Below are positions 1 to 11,299 of a DNA stretch of 64,000 nucleotides, one piece after another (position 1 is the stretch's first letter; each line of letters begins with the position of its first letter). The notes beneath the pieces were generated by a model, which worked only from the letters and a program-made list of their open reading frames with translations, was not told the origin of the DNA and ran no database searches. Made by a program: the position numbers and the translations under genes. This DNA comes from Syngnathus acus (taxonomy: Eukaryota; Chordata; Actinopteri; Syngnathiformes; Syngnathidae), in assembly GCF_901709675.1 (NCBI RefSeq), contig NC_051101.1:7026501-7090500 (forward strand), given 5' to 3'.

Positions 1-310
1 GTGGCTCCTGGGCAATGTTTAATACCCGACTGCGCCTCTGAATGAACTTCTCAGCGCTGCGAACAACAGAGTACCCGACATGTCAACCATTTTGGACACC
101 TTCAGCTTTAAATCACAGCTTCTGAACACTTTCTATGGTCACGAATTTATTGACGCATCTGTAAATCAGTCTTGTCTGGGTACTAATTTAAAATAACTTT
201 CTTCTGAATTTTGACTGCACAAAATAAGATGACCTGGTCTGAAAATTGGTCTCCAGTACGCAAAAATTCCTAGTAGCATATAGTAAGTCCCGTTGAGGCT
301 TGGTGCGTAG

Positions 311-410
311 GTCTATCCCAGCTGACCTCAGGCGAAAAGCAGACCAAACTTCAAGTTTAACACACGGAGTGGGAATTGAATGCACGCAGGCTCTATGGAG
401 GTCAGGCGAG
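311..410 (+). repeat. Fragment of dispersed 'tatcccagctg' repeat
   Basis: The core 'ggtctatcccagctgacctc' followed by 'gaattgaatgcacgcaggct' resembles the longer copy at 57610-57952. Other copies lie at 16348-16455, 33938-34055 (minus), 34862-34945 and 37858-38215. Confidence 0.5.
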
Positions 411-1189
411 TGAAACAAAACACTCAGCGACAACCAGTCTGAAAATGTTTAACAAAAGACAATAGATTCGATAAACAATGGCATGGCAAGCTTGAGCTTA
501 CTTTCCCTGTGATGACATGGCGCTCATAATCTGTGTAAACATGAGCAGAGGTCCAAGTTCTTTGCAGTGCACTTTTCCTTTGTATTGCTAGAGAGGGTGG
601 TGTTCGCTTGTTTATGGCAAGTCATGTTACTTTGTGTTTTTTTCGAACATCTTTGCGATTTCCAGCCATGATACGACTCCTCACCGCAATAGTTGTTTGC
701 AGCGGTATGTAAACATGACATGGTTGGATGGCATTTGAATATGTATGTGATTTTGTTTGAGGGAGATGGTGACCAAGCCCTACTGAAAATAGCATAAAAC
801 CACGAGTAATTGACACGCCTTCTAGGGAGCGATGATTTTTTTTTTTAAATGGCAACAGGTGGATACAAAGATTGATTGTATTTTTTGCCATTCCTGTGGA
901 AGAAAATTTGATATTTCTGCCCATCACTATATATCGCTGGCAGAGATAGAATATATATTTCTGATTCATGCAAATTTTTAAACAAATACACAATCTACAA
1001 CAAATAATGTTGTGAACATACTTTCTGTGATCATCTTTGTCTTTTAACCTAACTGCAGACTTTTAATGCAAAACAAATTGCCCTAAAAAATGACTTGGAT
1101 TTTCCAAACCGCCATTCCAGACTTGTACAAGCAGGTGAAAGATGACATTCCGAAGGAGATCATTTTAAACATGCCACAAAAGGTCAAAT

Positions 1190-1420
1190 GTGGTTAACCT
1201 GGTGATCCTGAAAGGGGGATCCTTCCATCTGTGGTCCCTTCTCAAGGTTTCTCATTTTCCCCGGGCAGGGGTTTTGAGTTTTTCCTTGCCCTTTTGGGAG
1301 CTTAAGATCAGGGGATGCTTTGAGAATAATTGTCAATTTTTGTCTATGTGAAGCCCTTTGAGACTGCTTGTGATTTAGGGCTATACAAATAAACTTGACT
1401 TGACTTGACTTGACTTGGTT
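1190..1420 (+). repeat. LINE 3' tail (L2-clade type) ending in (CTTGA)n
   Basis: The phrases 'gggagctta', 'gtgaagccctttgagact' and 'gggctatacaaataaact' followed by tandem 'cttga' units match the conserved 3' UTR and tail of teleost L2-like LINEs and the SINEs that share that tail. The body of the element is missing, as usual for a 5'-truncated insertion. Confidence 0.6.
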
Positions 1421-2711
1421 GTATGTATTGTGTGAAAACCCTTTTAAGAGCACCCATAGCTCTGCAATGTCTTTTTTTTCCCAAATTCCATGCGAGAGTT
1501 GAGGTTTTTTTCCCCCACCATTTTGTCGCCATTGTTACATCATTCTACATAGCAATTATTGTCTTCTCTACTCAACTATCGGAGGAAGGGAACTAATGTG
1601 ATGTGTTTAACAGGCTATAATTAGTCATTTTATTTCCACTTTTGTGATGTAAAATGCGAAATTATTTCCCGTTCCCTTTGGTTGACATAGTTTGATTTCT
1701 TTTCTTGCTGGGATTAATTTTTGATGCCCAAGACATCTTTACTTTGAAATTTGTGCAATGAAATATACAAAGACACAAATTTCCAGAGCATGTGAATTAA
1801 AAATACCCAATGCATTTAGGCTACAAAAATAATCGCACGTGCAAAGCGGCTGCTTTATTCTATGTCAACAAACTTCAATGTGTGTGGAGCAAATGGACCC
1901 CTTCGGCTGTCCAACAACAGGCCTGACCTAAATTAACGTAACTAAGGACCACTTTGTCTGCCTATAAACACGCCTTTCGAAAAAAACAAGGCTTTCTATA
2001 CAATGCGCTTTCGGGGTTAACGCGATTCCCAAATTCTGGACCCCAAAGTTTGCGGAAAATCGAGATTTAATTGTATTAAGTGTGTGGCGTGCCTTGAATG
2101 AAATGCGTTCCAGAAAAGCACACAACAATTTCAAGAAAGTGATTCCAGAAATGATGTCAAGAAAGTCTGCACACTGAAACAGAAATTTAGCTGCGCCAAT
2201 ATCAATGACCTATATCAAAGAACTGCAACGACAACTGTTGCTGTCAGCAACCATGTTGAGCGCCTGACTAGCTGTTGCTGCTTAGCGGGCCCCATGAGGC
2301 AGCTGATTTTGGCCCACGTTAGAAAGCCCACATTGTTTACTTGACAGTGTTTTTTTTAGTGTTTTCTCAGTTTGAAACCTTTGAAATTTGAAGACCTTGA
2401 ACACACTTTGTGCAGTCAAGCTTTGCTGTTGCAGTTTGGTTTGATCGCTTCTATCACGTCTGTTGTGTTTAAATGCCACATGGCAAGGGTCTTTAATTAT
2501 ACAAGTGTGTTAAGTTCTTTTTGTAACCTGATTAATTTACTCATGTTTGATGTCTTGGGGGACTGGGGGAAGGGGGTCCATTGTACTTCCTACCTTCAGG
2601 CCCCTAGTGGGTCTGCAAACGGCATTGGTTACTGTTACATCTCAGCTTCTTATTTTCCAGTTTCAGTTCATAGAAGAGGATAGGAGCTCAATGAAAGCAT
2701 TGTTTGCTTAC

Positions 2712-3356
2712 CTCACTGGCCTCAGCCACATGACAGATAATTTCCCCTGTTGATGGGTTTACTGTAGGGAAGGTTTTCCCACTTGCTGCATCCTGCCACT
2801 TGTTGTTGATGAACAGCTACAAATATAAAACGTAAAAATCAGGAATGCAGTGAAAAGAAAAGCATGCGGGGAAAAAAAAAACCTTTGAATACCTAATTTT
2901 ACAAATGCATACTAACACTGTCAAAAAACTAAAGGGTACATTTATCAGTCATTCGCTTAATACAACGGTTTATTTTAATTGATTATTATTAGGTTTTTTT
3001 TTGTTTTTTTTTTTTACTGGGAGCATATTGCCACGTTTAGATTCTAGATATGTGACGATGTGCAGCAGTGGAGCCAAGTCCCATGACAGATTATAGCCTA
3101 CACTTTGGACCCATGTTTATTTGGTATTACATTAGTCGTAGGTTAATTCCTCACTGAGGATTTGCATTGAAAAATCTTATCTCGGACCGTGCACGAGTAA
3201 CAGTCCAAAACTGAAATTAGACAGAAACTTTTCGTGTACCTTATTAAAGTGGACCTCGGGTTGGGAGCTCGGTGCGGGTATAGCCGCGGCGGAGAAGTGG
3301 CAGGCCGACACAACCTTTACCCGGGGAAGGCTCCGAAAAACCACAGCACGCAGCAT
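2712..3356 (-). CDS. aldh2: Mitochondrial aldehyde dehydrogenase (ALDH2-like), first two coding exons, partial
   Basis: Exon 1 runs 3356-3240 and exon 2 runs 2816-2712, both phase 0 with GT-AG borders; 74 codons are present. The first exon starts MLRAVVF and is basic and Ser/Ala-rich with no acidic residue before QPEV, as expected of a cleaved mitochondrial presequence. Exon 2 encodes [10 protein letters not shown] and [12 protein letters not shown], the N-terminal signature of the ALDH1/2 family. The family oxidises aldehydes (acetaldehyde for ALDH2) with NAD+ in the matrix. The catalytic Cys/Glu exons are absent: I found none between 1 and 2711, so intron 2 exceeds 2.7 kb and the gene continues off the left edge. 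An in-frame GTG upstream of 3356 is not needed. aldh1b1 is the main alternative name; the leader plus QPEV argue against cytosolic ALDH1A. Confidence 0.85.
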
Positions 3357-3844
3357 TTCAGCAAATCTCACCCACTACTAAGAGTGCACAAACTGCATCA
3401 GTCCGTTGTACGTACTAAGCAGAATACTGGAGAGCTCCTCAACGTTTCTCTCTCCGCCCCTTCCTACGTCACGATTTCCTGACCAATAAATGTTGCATAT
3501 AATAACCCCCCCCCCCTCTTTCTACTCCAGTCCACTAGGGGGCAGTAAAGTAACAAGGAGACTGCGAAAATTCAACTTGAATGCTAATGCTAACGCCGTG
3601 TCGTGTGTTGACGACGGCTTTTTGGTTCGCTGTTTGTTTGCCAATGATGTTGAGTATGTGTATTTGTCATGTTGTTTTAAAGAACAGCCACATTGTCTAA
3701 CACGTGAATTATAAATCTTGAGCTTTACCGTAATTTATGATAAAAAGGGCGATTACTACCCACTGCCACCATCATTAGCTAAAGCCTAGCCTCGAGAGGA
3801 CGACATTCTATTTCACCTCGAAAGAATTGCAATTGCAAAAAAAG
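3357..3844. promoter_or_regulatory. Divergent promoter region of aldh2 and rbm42, with rbm42 non-coding exon 1
   Basis: aldh2 starts leftward at 3356. On the plus strand a non-coding rbm42 exon ends at 3844 with a strong donor (AAAG|GTAAGT), and its coding exon 2 begins at 4111. Fewer than 500 bases therefore separate the two genes and must hold both transcription starts. I see no TATA box in the expected place; a poly-C run and 'cacgtcacg' lie near 3467-3515. The start of rbm42 exon 1 cannot be placed from sequence. Confidence 0.6.
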
Positions 3845-4112
3845 GTAAGTGCAAATTAATTGACACTGTCACTTGGTTGCATTTGTGAGTATAAATGTCA
3901 TTCAAAACATTGGCTAATGAAGATAAGTATAGAAATTGATATCTTTTGGAGGTATTATCAGTCAACAACCTTAAATGTGAGCATAGTTTTTGTGTGTGTG
4001 ATCATTTGGTGTAATGAAAATCTGGTTAAATGCGTGATTTAACAGAGTAACGCGTGTTTGAACATTTCTAAGATGATGTAGCAGCATTTCTAATGTTTTG
4101 TGTGTTCTAGCA

Positions 4113-6906
4113 ATGGCGCTAAAATCTGGAGAGGACCGTCTGAAGGAGATGGAGGCCGAGATGGCACTGTGAGTACCGCTCATTCTGTTACGACTCCGTC
4201 CAGAGTTGCTGCATATATATTATTGTTATTATTACCGCCAGGACTGTTCTTTTTCATGTTAAAAACAGTAGAACTTAAATAACCATCTGTAGAAAGTGCA
4301 AAGGTATCCAATTCCAGTACAAACGTTGCATGTCTCTTATTATAGGTTTGAGCAAGAGGTTCTTGGTGGACCTGTACCACTATCAGGAACCTCACCTGTT
4401 ATGGAGGCCGTACCTGTAGCTCTCACTGTCACAGCGCTACCAGTGGTCCGACCAATAATTGGCACCAACACCTACCAACGGGTTTGTATTCTTTCACTAG
4501 TCAAGAGCTAATGCTAGTTCTAAGTGGACCTATTGAGGACCTCTGATCAACCCCCTCATATTTTTTTAAAATCCCTCTTCTCTCTTTTTCTTCCTTTCTC
4601 AGGTCCAGCAAACGCTAGACGCCAGAGGGACTTTTGTTGGACCACCACCAACCTTTGTTGCACCAGGTAAATGTAATTCTCTGGGCAAACACTGACCCAA
4701 ATATTTGTGACTCATGAGTTTGAAAAATAAAAAATACATTTTCAGCTGCAGTCCCTCCAGTACGTGCTCCCCCGCCTCCAATGATGAGACCGGCCTTTGT
4801 TCCCCATATTTTACAGAGACCTGGTGAGGTTAACCAACAAAAGTGATTTGACTCCTTAGGCACTTAAATGATCTGACCCTTTTTGTGATGCTGTAGGCGG
4901 TCCCAGGGTTCATCTTATGCGCCCTCCTGTAGCTCCTCCCATGCCGCGGCCTCCTCCGCCTCCGCCCATGATGATCCCGGTTTCCATGCAGAGCCAAACG
5001 CCTCAGGGTGTTTCGCCGCCTGTTCAGCACATGACCTCAGCACCAACCGTCAGTGTTCGTAGTCACCTTGTCTGTGCACGTAAAGCTTCTCCTTGTTAGG
5101 CTCCTGGGCACAACACATTACACCCAATATGGTAGTGATAGAAATGAACAGCTTGAAGTTTTGTCAAGGTTTATTGGTAAGCCATAAACCGTTTCAACCT
5201 GTTCTGTTCTTAACTTGCCACCTGTTCGATCCTGTTTAGGTCAGCGAAGTAATGTCCATGGCATCCTCGCCGCCCACCAGAACAGCTGTCCCGACTTCCA
5301 TCAAGCCGCCTTCAGTCTTCCAAGCGGCGCCCACCGTGTACTCAGCCCCGCCTGTCACTGTTGTGCCTCGAAGAAATGATGTGATGGCTCAGCGGCAAGC
5401 CAGAATGGTACTTTGCCTAACATGGCAGCAGACATAATTTTCACTGTATTACTAACAAGTATTCATAAGTGTCGCGCAAACGTTTATCAGCACCAAAATA
5501 ATATCTAATAATAATTTTTTAAAAATGTCAAATTTGCTGATTGCAAATAAATGCAAATGTACCGTATTAGTGTACTATGTACTAAAGTTGTCTGTCATGG
5601 CGTCAGGAGGAGCTAGCGGCTCGGGTTGCCGAGCAACAGGCCGCCGTGATGGCGGCCGGACTGCTGGAGAAGGAGTGCGAAGACAGCAGCGCCGTCATTG
5701 GACCCAGCATGCCCGAACGCGAGCCTGTGCGCCACGAGGTAACATGCACGCACATCTGGACTTAACCAGACTTTTAGCAAACGGTCAAACAATGGCCACA
5801 TCCTTGCATTGGCATTTTATTTTTAATAGGATGCTTCTTGCATTTATGAAAAAAAATACTGTGTGAGATTAGTCCAAAAAGTAGAAATCCAGAAAATAAT
5901 TGCTGCCTTTTTAAAAACTACATACAAATGAGTCCACATCTTAAACTGTTCCCCAAAATTGTCAGTCTGTGTACAAACATGTGGAAACGTCCTCGGAAGA
6001 CAAAAAGGCCAAGCCGAAGTCAGAGAAGATGAAGAAGTGTATTCGAACGGCAGCTGGGACTTCCTGGGAAGACGCCAGCCTGTTGGAGTGGGAATCAGGT
6101 AACGACACTTGCCGTCATGACGAACGTATAAAGCAAAGGTTACTTCATCTAACCTCGTTCTGTGCCTCTCCATTATAGATGACTTTCGTATCTTCTGCGG
6201 TGATCTTGGTAACGAGGTCAATGATGACATCTTGGCCAGAGCCTTCAGCAGGTATCCATCATTCCTCAAAGCTAAGGTGGGTCTGCTGTGATGCTTGCGC
6301 TCAAAATCACTTAAATCAATAGTCAACATATTGAAATCCTTTGTTTTTCTAGGAGTGAACGATTGTTTATCATACATATTCAGTGACAACCAAAAAAACA
6401 TTGGATATTCAAGTTTTAATTTTCTAATACACACGGCTTCAAAATGATGCATAGTTTACCTTCGCTAATATCTGTTGAAAGTCATTCAAAATTTGCAGTG
6501 CAATCCTTCACTTTTATATTGGTTTTTGTCTGCAGTTTTTACAGTAAATTTGGATAATTTTGTATGAGGTATTTTGTGTCACGTCTCAATTTCAGGTGGT
6601 GAGAGACAAGCGGACAGGAAAAACAAAAGGCTACGGCTTTGTCAGCTTCAAAGATCCAAATGATTATGTGCGAGCCATGAGGGAGATGAACGGTCTGTGT
6701 TTTTGCTTCGACTGCATATTTGGCAACTTTACAGCAACATTTGTCTGTCTTATGTGTTCAACTGAAAATTGTGGTGTATTCCTCTCAATGCAGGCAAGTA
6801 TGTTGGCAGCCGTCCCATCAAACTGAGAAAAAGCATGTGGAAGGACCGCAACATAGAGGTTGTACGAAAAAAGCAGAGAGAGAAGAAAAAGCTGGGCCTT
6901 AGATAG
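4113..6906 (+). CDS. rbm42: RNA-binding motif protein 42 (RBM42), complete
   Basis: Coding exons: 4113-4168, 4346-4481, 4603-4666, 4746-4823, 4897-5048, 5240-5407, 5607-5738, 5966-6098, 6179-6276, 6596-6692, 6794-6906 (stop TAG); about 408 aa, against 480 in human. The N-terminus (MALKSGEDRLKEMEAEMALF) is typical of RBM42. The middle is Pro/Met-rich, then comes a Glu/Ala helix (EELAARVAEQQAAVMAAGLL). The C-terminus has one RRM: RNP2 is FRIFCGDLG (about residue 309) and RNP1 is KGYGFVSF (350-357). It ends in a basic tail. The protein binds RNA in the nucleus and is linked to splicing and hnRNP K granules. The exon 5 donor is uncertain (5048/5049 GTCAGT, or 5054/5055 GTTCGT); both keep frame and differ by two residues. 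Confidence 0.93.
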
Positions 6907-6972
6907 CCTTGCACACAGCATCGATATCTCTGCAAATAGACTTAACGGTGGATACTTCCACTCCTCCTTTTC

Positions 6973-6978
6973 AATAAA
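6973..6978 (+). terminator. Poly(A) signal of rbm42
   Basis: AATAAA lies 67 bases after the rbm42 stop, followed by a T-rich stretch near 7002-7014. The 3' UTR is therefore very short. Confidence 0.75.
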
Positions 6979-7089
6979 GTCCAATTTTCATGTCAGCTGT
7001 TTTTTTTTTTTTTTGCTTTGCTTTATTTTCAATTCATTTTACCTTCTTACTCTGCACACAATCTCACCCAAGTTATACATTCATCACTG

Positions 7090-7095
7090 TTTATT
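7090..7095 (-). terminator. Candidate poly(A) signal of ppox
   Basis: AATAAA on the minus strand about 285 bases after the ppox stop codon. A second AATAAA lies at 7022-7027. Both are close to the rbm42 end, so the two genes end tail-to-tail within about 100 bases or overlap slightly. Confidence 0.5.
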
Positions 7096-7379
7096 AAAAT
7101 CTTGGGCAGTTTGTGTAATTCTTCCTTTAGAAGTTACAACTTTGCTCTACTTGTGTGCTTTTCTTTTTGCAACCTTAAATGCTTGAAACCTTTGAAAGCC
7201 ACTTTCTCATGCAAGTGAGCTGCTCACTCTCAAAGCGCATGTTCTTCACCTGCATCCATTTTTCAAGGTCTGTCAGCGATGTACTCCATCACCAGACTAC
7301 ATATTAAAAAAAATAATAATTACTACACTGATGTACAGTTAAACAAAATAAATTACAAGCTCCTGCCATTGAATTTCCA

Positions 7380-10300
7380 TTAAATTCCATTTCCTAACAA
7401 CTCTTCCACAGCTGTCCTTGCACTAAAGATGACATCATTGACAGCCACGCCATCATAGGACGAGCCGGTCAGAGAAAGTGCCAGGTTGTTATTCTTTATG
7501 AAGCTGCGGATGTGCCCTAAAATGCAAATAGACAACATGGAGTAGGTATGAAAAGACTGCAGATGGCATAGTAGCATAATCTCAAATTAGTTCATACATA
7601 CCTATTCTCTGAAAGTGCCCTTCATAATACTGAGGTATACAATCCTGATAAGAGACATTGTAATTTAACAGGGAAATTTGAAATGAATAAAAGCAGGCAG
7701 CACTTCATTGTACCTTATGCAGAGCAACCAAACTCCAGCTGGGTGCCGAGGTGACTCCCAGATGACAACGCACCGCCTCAGTGGCTCGCTCTAAAAGCTG
7801 CTCCTCTGTTACAGCATCTGGGGAGCCAAACACTTCTGGGAACCAGGCACCCCCCATCATCACCTGGACAGTAGTCATGCCCGCAAAGTGAAAGTGAACC
7901 CAAAGTTGCTCAGTATTTGCTATACATTCTAAAATAAAATGAGGTTTATTGACATCGGGTGTCATTGCAATACATCTCAAATATTTAAACAGAACAAGAT
8001 GGTAACTTTAAAGTTTTGAACTGAACAGTATATATGTATGTCAAGCTGCGTGATTCCATGACATTTCAAATAATAATTGAGTCAAAAAACTGCATAGTGC
8101 ACCGGTGCAAGTTACCCAAGCTAAGGTAACCTCAGGCAATATTTGAGAGAGACCACCTATTACCGTCAGTCTTGTTGATGGTCCGTCAGATCTGTTGTGT
8201 TGAGGAAACGGGACAGAGTCGTAGACCACACCCAGTAAACCCCGATCCTCTGATGATGGAACCAGGTGTCCAAATCCCTGACAAGAGACCAACAGTCACT
8301 TACCACTTTTTACTGTGTGCGCGCGTGTTTATGCTGTACTGACCGTGACCGGAAGTACCGAGCCCTCATACTGCAGATTCACGACAGCAACAGTGACACA
8401 GGAGATGCCCTGCAGCTGCTGGATGAGAGGCTGGCAGGAGGACGGCAGGACAGACGAGAGTACTGAGGGCACCGCACACACAAAACACTTTGTACCAATT
8501 TGTCATTTCACACTATGACTGAAATTGTTAAATAGGATTTTTTTTTTTTTAAATGACCAAAACTTCTTTAGCACATCCTGAACCATTTGGACGTGTCCCT
8601 CTATTATTCTGGCCCATTAGCATATGGTGAGGTATAAAGATCAGTGTTTGAAGACTGCTGTTTTATCTTTAAAAATATTTTTGTCAGGTGTTATTCTGGA
8701 TTTAAGCTCCCCCTAATTTTCAGTTACAGCACTTTTTCGGTTGGCATTCGGAATTGTAAAAGGATGTTGAGACATCATGAAGCTGACTGACCTTGAGCAG
8801 GCAGAGCAGAGATGATGTGGTCAGCTGTTATGGTCCCATCCTTCAAATGGATCTGAATACAAACACATATTGTTAGAAAGTTAGGATTTTACAATGTCTC
8901 CACTGGAATTAAGTTTTGTACACAACGTAAAAGGAAGCCAGAAGGACACCATCACATAACAGCTTAATAAAACAAACGGGATGTGTGTGTGCGCGTGTTT
9001 GTGGGTTCCTTGTCTCACCGTCCAACCTGTAGCTGAAGGACTAATGTGTTTTACAGGTGCCTCTCGGTGTAACTGTACCCTCCTGCTTCTTTGGAGAAAG
9101 TCAGTGATGGACTCTGGGAGTTCCTCCAAGCCCCTTCTAAGGGACCACTGGGCCCACGACTCTTTGGTAGCTCTCTGGCTCAGAAGACCAGGAGGAACAA
9201 CTCGGGTGGGGCCTGGAGGTTTATGCCAATAAAACATTAACATCCAATTTCCTTCAAATGTGCATGAAAAATGGATTTGAAATGGGTTGGGGTGCATACC
9301 GGAGCCCAGTAGCATTCCAAGCGTCAGGGAACCTCTGCGCTGCTCTGCGTTGTAGAGGACGGGAAAACAAGAGCGCACACTTAATTTGCGGCAGTCTCCT
9401 GCAAAAACCCCCCGGCATAGACTGTCCACAGCAATGTCTGCAAGCTAGCACAACAAAGAAAATAAAGTCATGAGATGGCACTATGGTTGATACATCAGTT
9501 TGGTTTGGCACTTAGTGTCCTTTCTTCTCACATCTTTCCCAAGCCTTCGAGACACAAACGAATGGATGGATTCGTCCTCCTCTTTGCTTTTCTTGGCAAA
9601 TATCTCTGTGGCGATGCTGAACAGCAGCGGGCGTGAGAAAGGTGGAACCGTCCGGAGAAGTCCACTGAAAAATGCATAGTGTTCTCACTCCACACGGAGG
9701 TACATATCTCCATTATTTGGTTTTACTTGCCATCCTGTTAAAAGTGTCAACTGAGTTGGACAGGTTACATTAACAGTATTCAAATCATCTTTTTTTTTTT
9801 AATATATATTAGGGGGAAAAAAATGCATTTGAACAGGGGTGTGAAGACTTTTTCTATCCACTGTAAATATAAAATAAGCAGCACAATTTGCTTAACCTTT
9901 AAGAATTGCATGTTACTGTGCATCCTACATACGTGAACCTTTTGCTGTGCTCTCTTTTACCTTATTCCTGAAGGCATCCTATGAAGTTGCTTGTTGACAT
10001 ATAAATATCTGTTCTTGGATGCATCGTGGCTGTAGGTGACAGGCAGAATCTCCCCTGAGAGACCCAGGTCCTCCACCTATACAAACATACATTAGTTTTC
10101 AACAATGGACAACAGTGCACTCTAATGTGAGGGGTAATTTTTCATCCATCCACCATTACCTGTGCAACTCCAAAAGAGGCATTTACACTATCACATTGGA
10201 GTCTCTTCAATGCATTTTACTCAAAGGGCTTACCATATTAAGGGTATTTCGTCCCACCGACCCCGCTGGTCGAATTCCTCTGGGTCCATGTTCAAATACC

Positions 10301-10529
10301 CCTCCATCAGACCTCCTGGTGGACCACAACCAACCTCCAAACCGACTGCTTGACTCGAGTAAAATGACCTTGGTGAGAAAACAGAACGTTTGAGGAATAT
10401 CTAATGGAGAAGTATAGCAATCCAGAAAATTGATTTGTGTGCTACCTTAGCTATCTGGGGGCTTTTGCAAAGATAGTAAGATGCTGCCAATCCCCCGATG
10501 CCCCCTCCAAGGACCGCAACACTCCCCAT
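7380..10529 (-). CDS. ppox: Protoporphyrinogen oxidase (PPOX), complete
   Basis: Twelve coding exons: 10529-10446, 10368-10234, 10076-9961, 9664-9532, 9444-9300, 9212-9019, 8852-8792, 8462-8344, 8277-8164, 7863-7714, 7644-7602, 7516-7380 (stop TAA). They sum to 1431 nt, 476 aa; human PPOX has 477. The enzyme oxidises protoporphyrinogen IX to protoporphyrin IX with FAD and O2 on the outer face of the inner mitochondrial membrane. The N-terminal FAD dinucleotide loop is [13 protein letters not shown] (residues 6-18), followed by [12 protein letters not shown]. Other family blocks are [47 protein letters not shown] and the C-terminal [10 protein letters not shown]. All splice sites are GT-AG and frames join without gaps, so the gene looks intact. 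It faces rbm42 tail-to-tail. Confidence 0.96.
9823..9865 (-). repeat. Tc1/mariner terminal fragment in ppox intron 3
   Basis: The text 'gaacaggggtgtgaagactt' followed by 'tatccactgta' is the inner end of Tc1-like terminal repeats. Only one end is present. Confidence 0.45.
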
Positions 10530-11132
10530 TGGCTGAACACAAATGAGAAATGATGGCAAAACTTTGAAGAAAACTTGTGAGACAAATGAGTGTCTTGGAA
10601 GGCGGTTTGAAACCACTATGGAGGGTGGGACGAGCCTGTTGATGAGGATATGAAACAGTTTCTTTATCAGACATCTCAGTCTGTCAGCCAGCTGCATGCA
10701 GTCAACATACAACGAAAATTTCACAGGCGACAATCACTGAAAATGTTCTGAGGGAGCAATAATGTTCTTTGACACTATTAAACCTGAAAACCTGTTAGCA
10801 AAATAACACATTAAACATGAGCATTTGCATTGATTCGTGCTGCAATTTGACTTGTACGAAGGTGGCTTTGCAGCATTTCCTCACGCTTTTTTCAATTGAG
10901 AAATGGTACACGAGAAACTTATTTCAAGCGTCAGTCCAAATTATTAGTTTTCAAAGCTACGTGTAAAATTTCCGTGAATGTTAAAACTGGACGACTGGAC
11001 AACTATTTTAACGGGTAAAAACCAGACTGCTAGATAACAAATTAAACTTGTATAAACTATAGCAAGCGGTATAGAAAATGGATGGATTGACTTACTGTAT
11101 GGAAAAAAAACAGCCACCTGTCTGACAGTTAC

Positions 11133-11235
11133 CTTGCCCTCTAATAGCTTCGGAATCAGACAACACAGAAAACCCTCTTGGCGTTTCTGGACAGAGAACC
11201 TAAATAAATCCCCAAACTTGCTCGTACTGTCATGA
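11133..11235 (-). other. ppox: Probable ppox 5' non-coding exon with a short upstream ORF
   Basis: A good donor (GGGCAAG|GTAACT) lies at 11133/11132 on the minus strand, and the first coding exon begins with an acceptor at 10532/10533, three bases before the ATG. An untranslated exon upstream is therefore required. Its 5' end is not visible. If transcription starts upstream of 11233, the exon carries a 25-codon upstream ORF at 11233-11156. Confidence 0.5.
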
Positions 11236-11299
11236 CTGTGCTACCTCTTTTTAAGTCCGTCAACGGAAACAGTATTGTCACGTGTTTACGAGCTCATTC

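Larger units (their letters stand above)
1..2711. other. Probable aldh2 intron 2; repeats only
   Basis: No exon is recognisable on either strand. The stretch holds a fragment of the dispersed 'ctatcccagctg' repeat near 311-410 and an L2-like LINE 3' tail ending in a (cttga)n run at about 1190-1420. The short open frames here show no family motif and are AT-rich. It is assigned to the intron because the next aldh2 exon should lie downstream on the minus strand. Confidence 0.55.

Noticed and set aside
1-2711. Search for further aldh2 exons
   Set aside because: No sequence resembling the NAD-binding or catalytic Cys exons was found on the minus strand, so none is claimed.
5844-6452. Minus-strand 202-codon ORF
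   Set aside because: It covers rbm42 exons and introns in antisense and shows no motif; rbm42 exons on the plus strand explain the sequence.
8881-9429. Single 182-codon minus-strand ORF
   Set aside because: It is real coding only in part: ppox exons 5 and 6 are joined by readthrough of a short in-frame intron; the exon model with GT-AG borders fits PPOX better.
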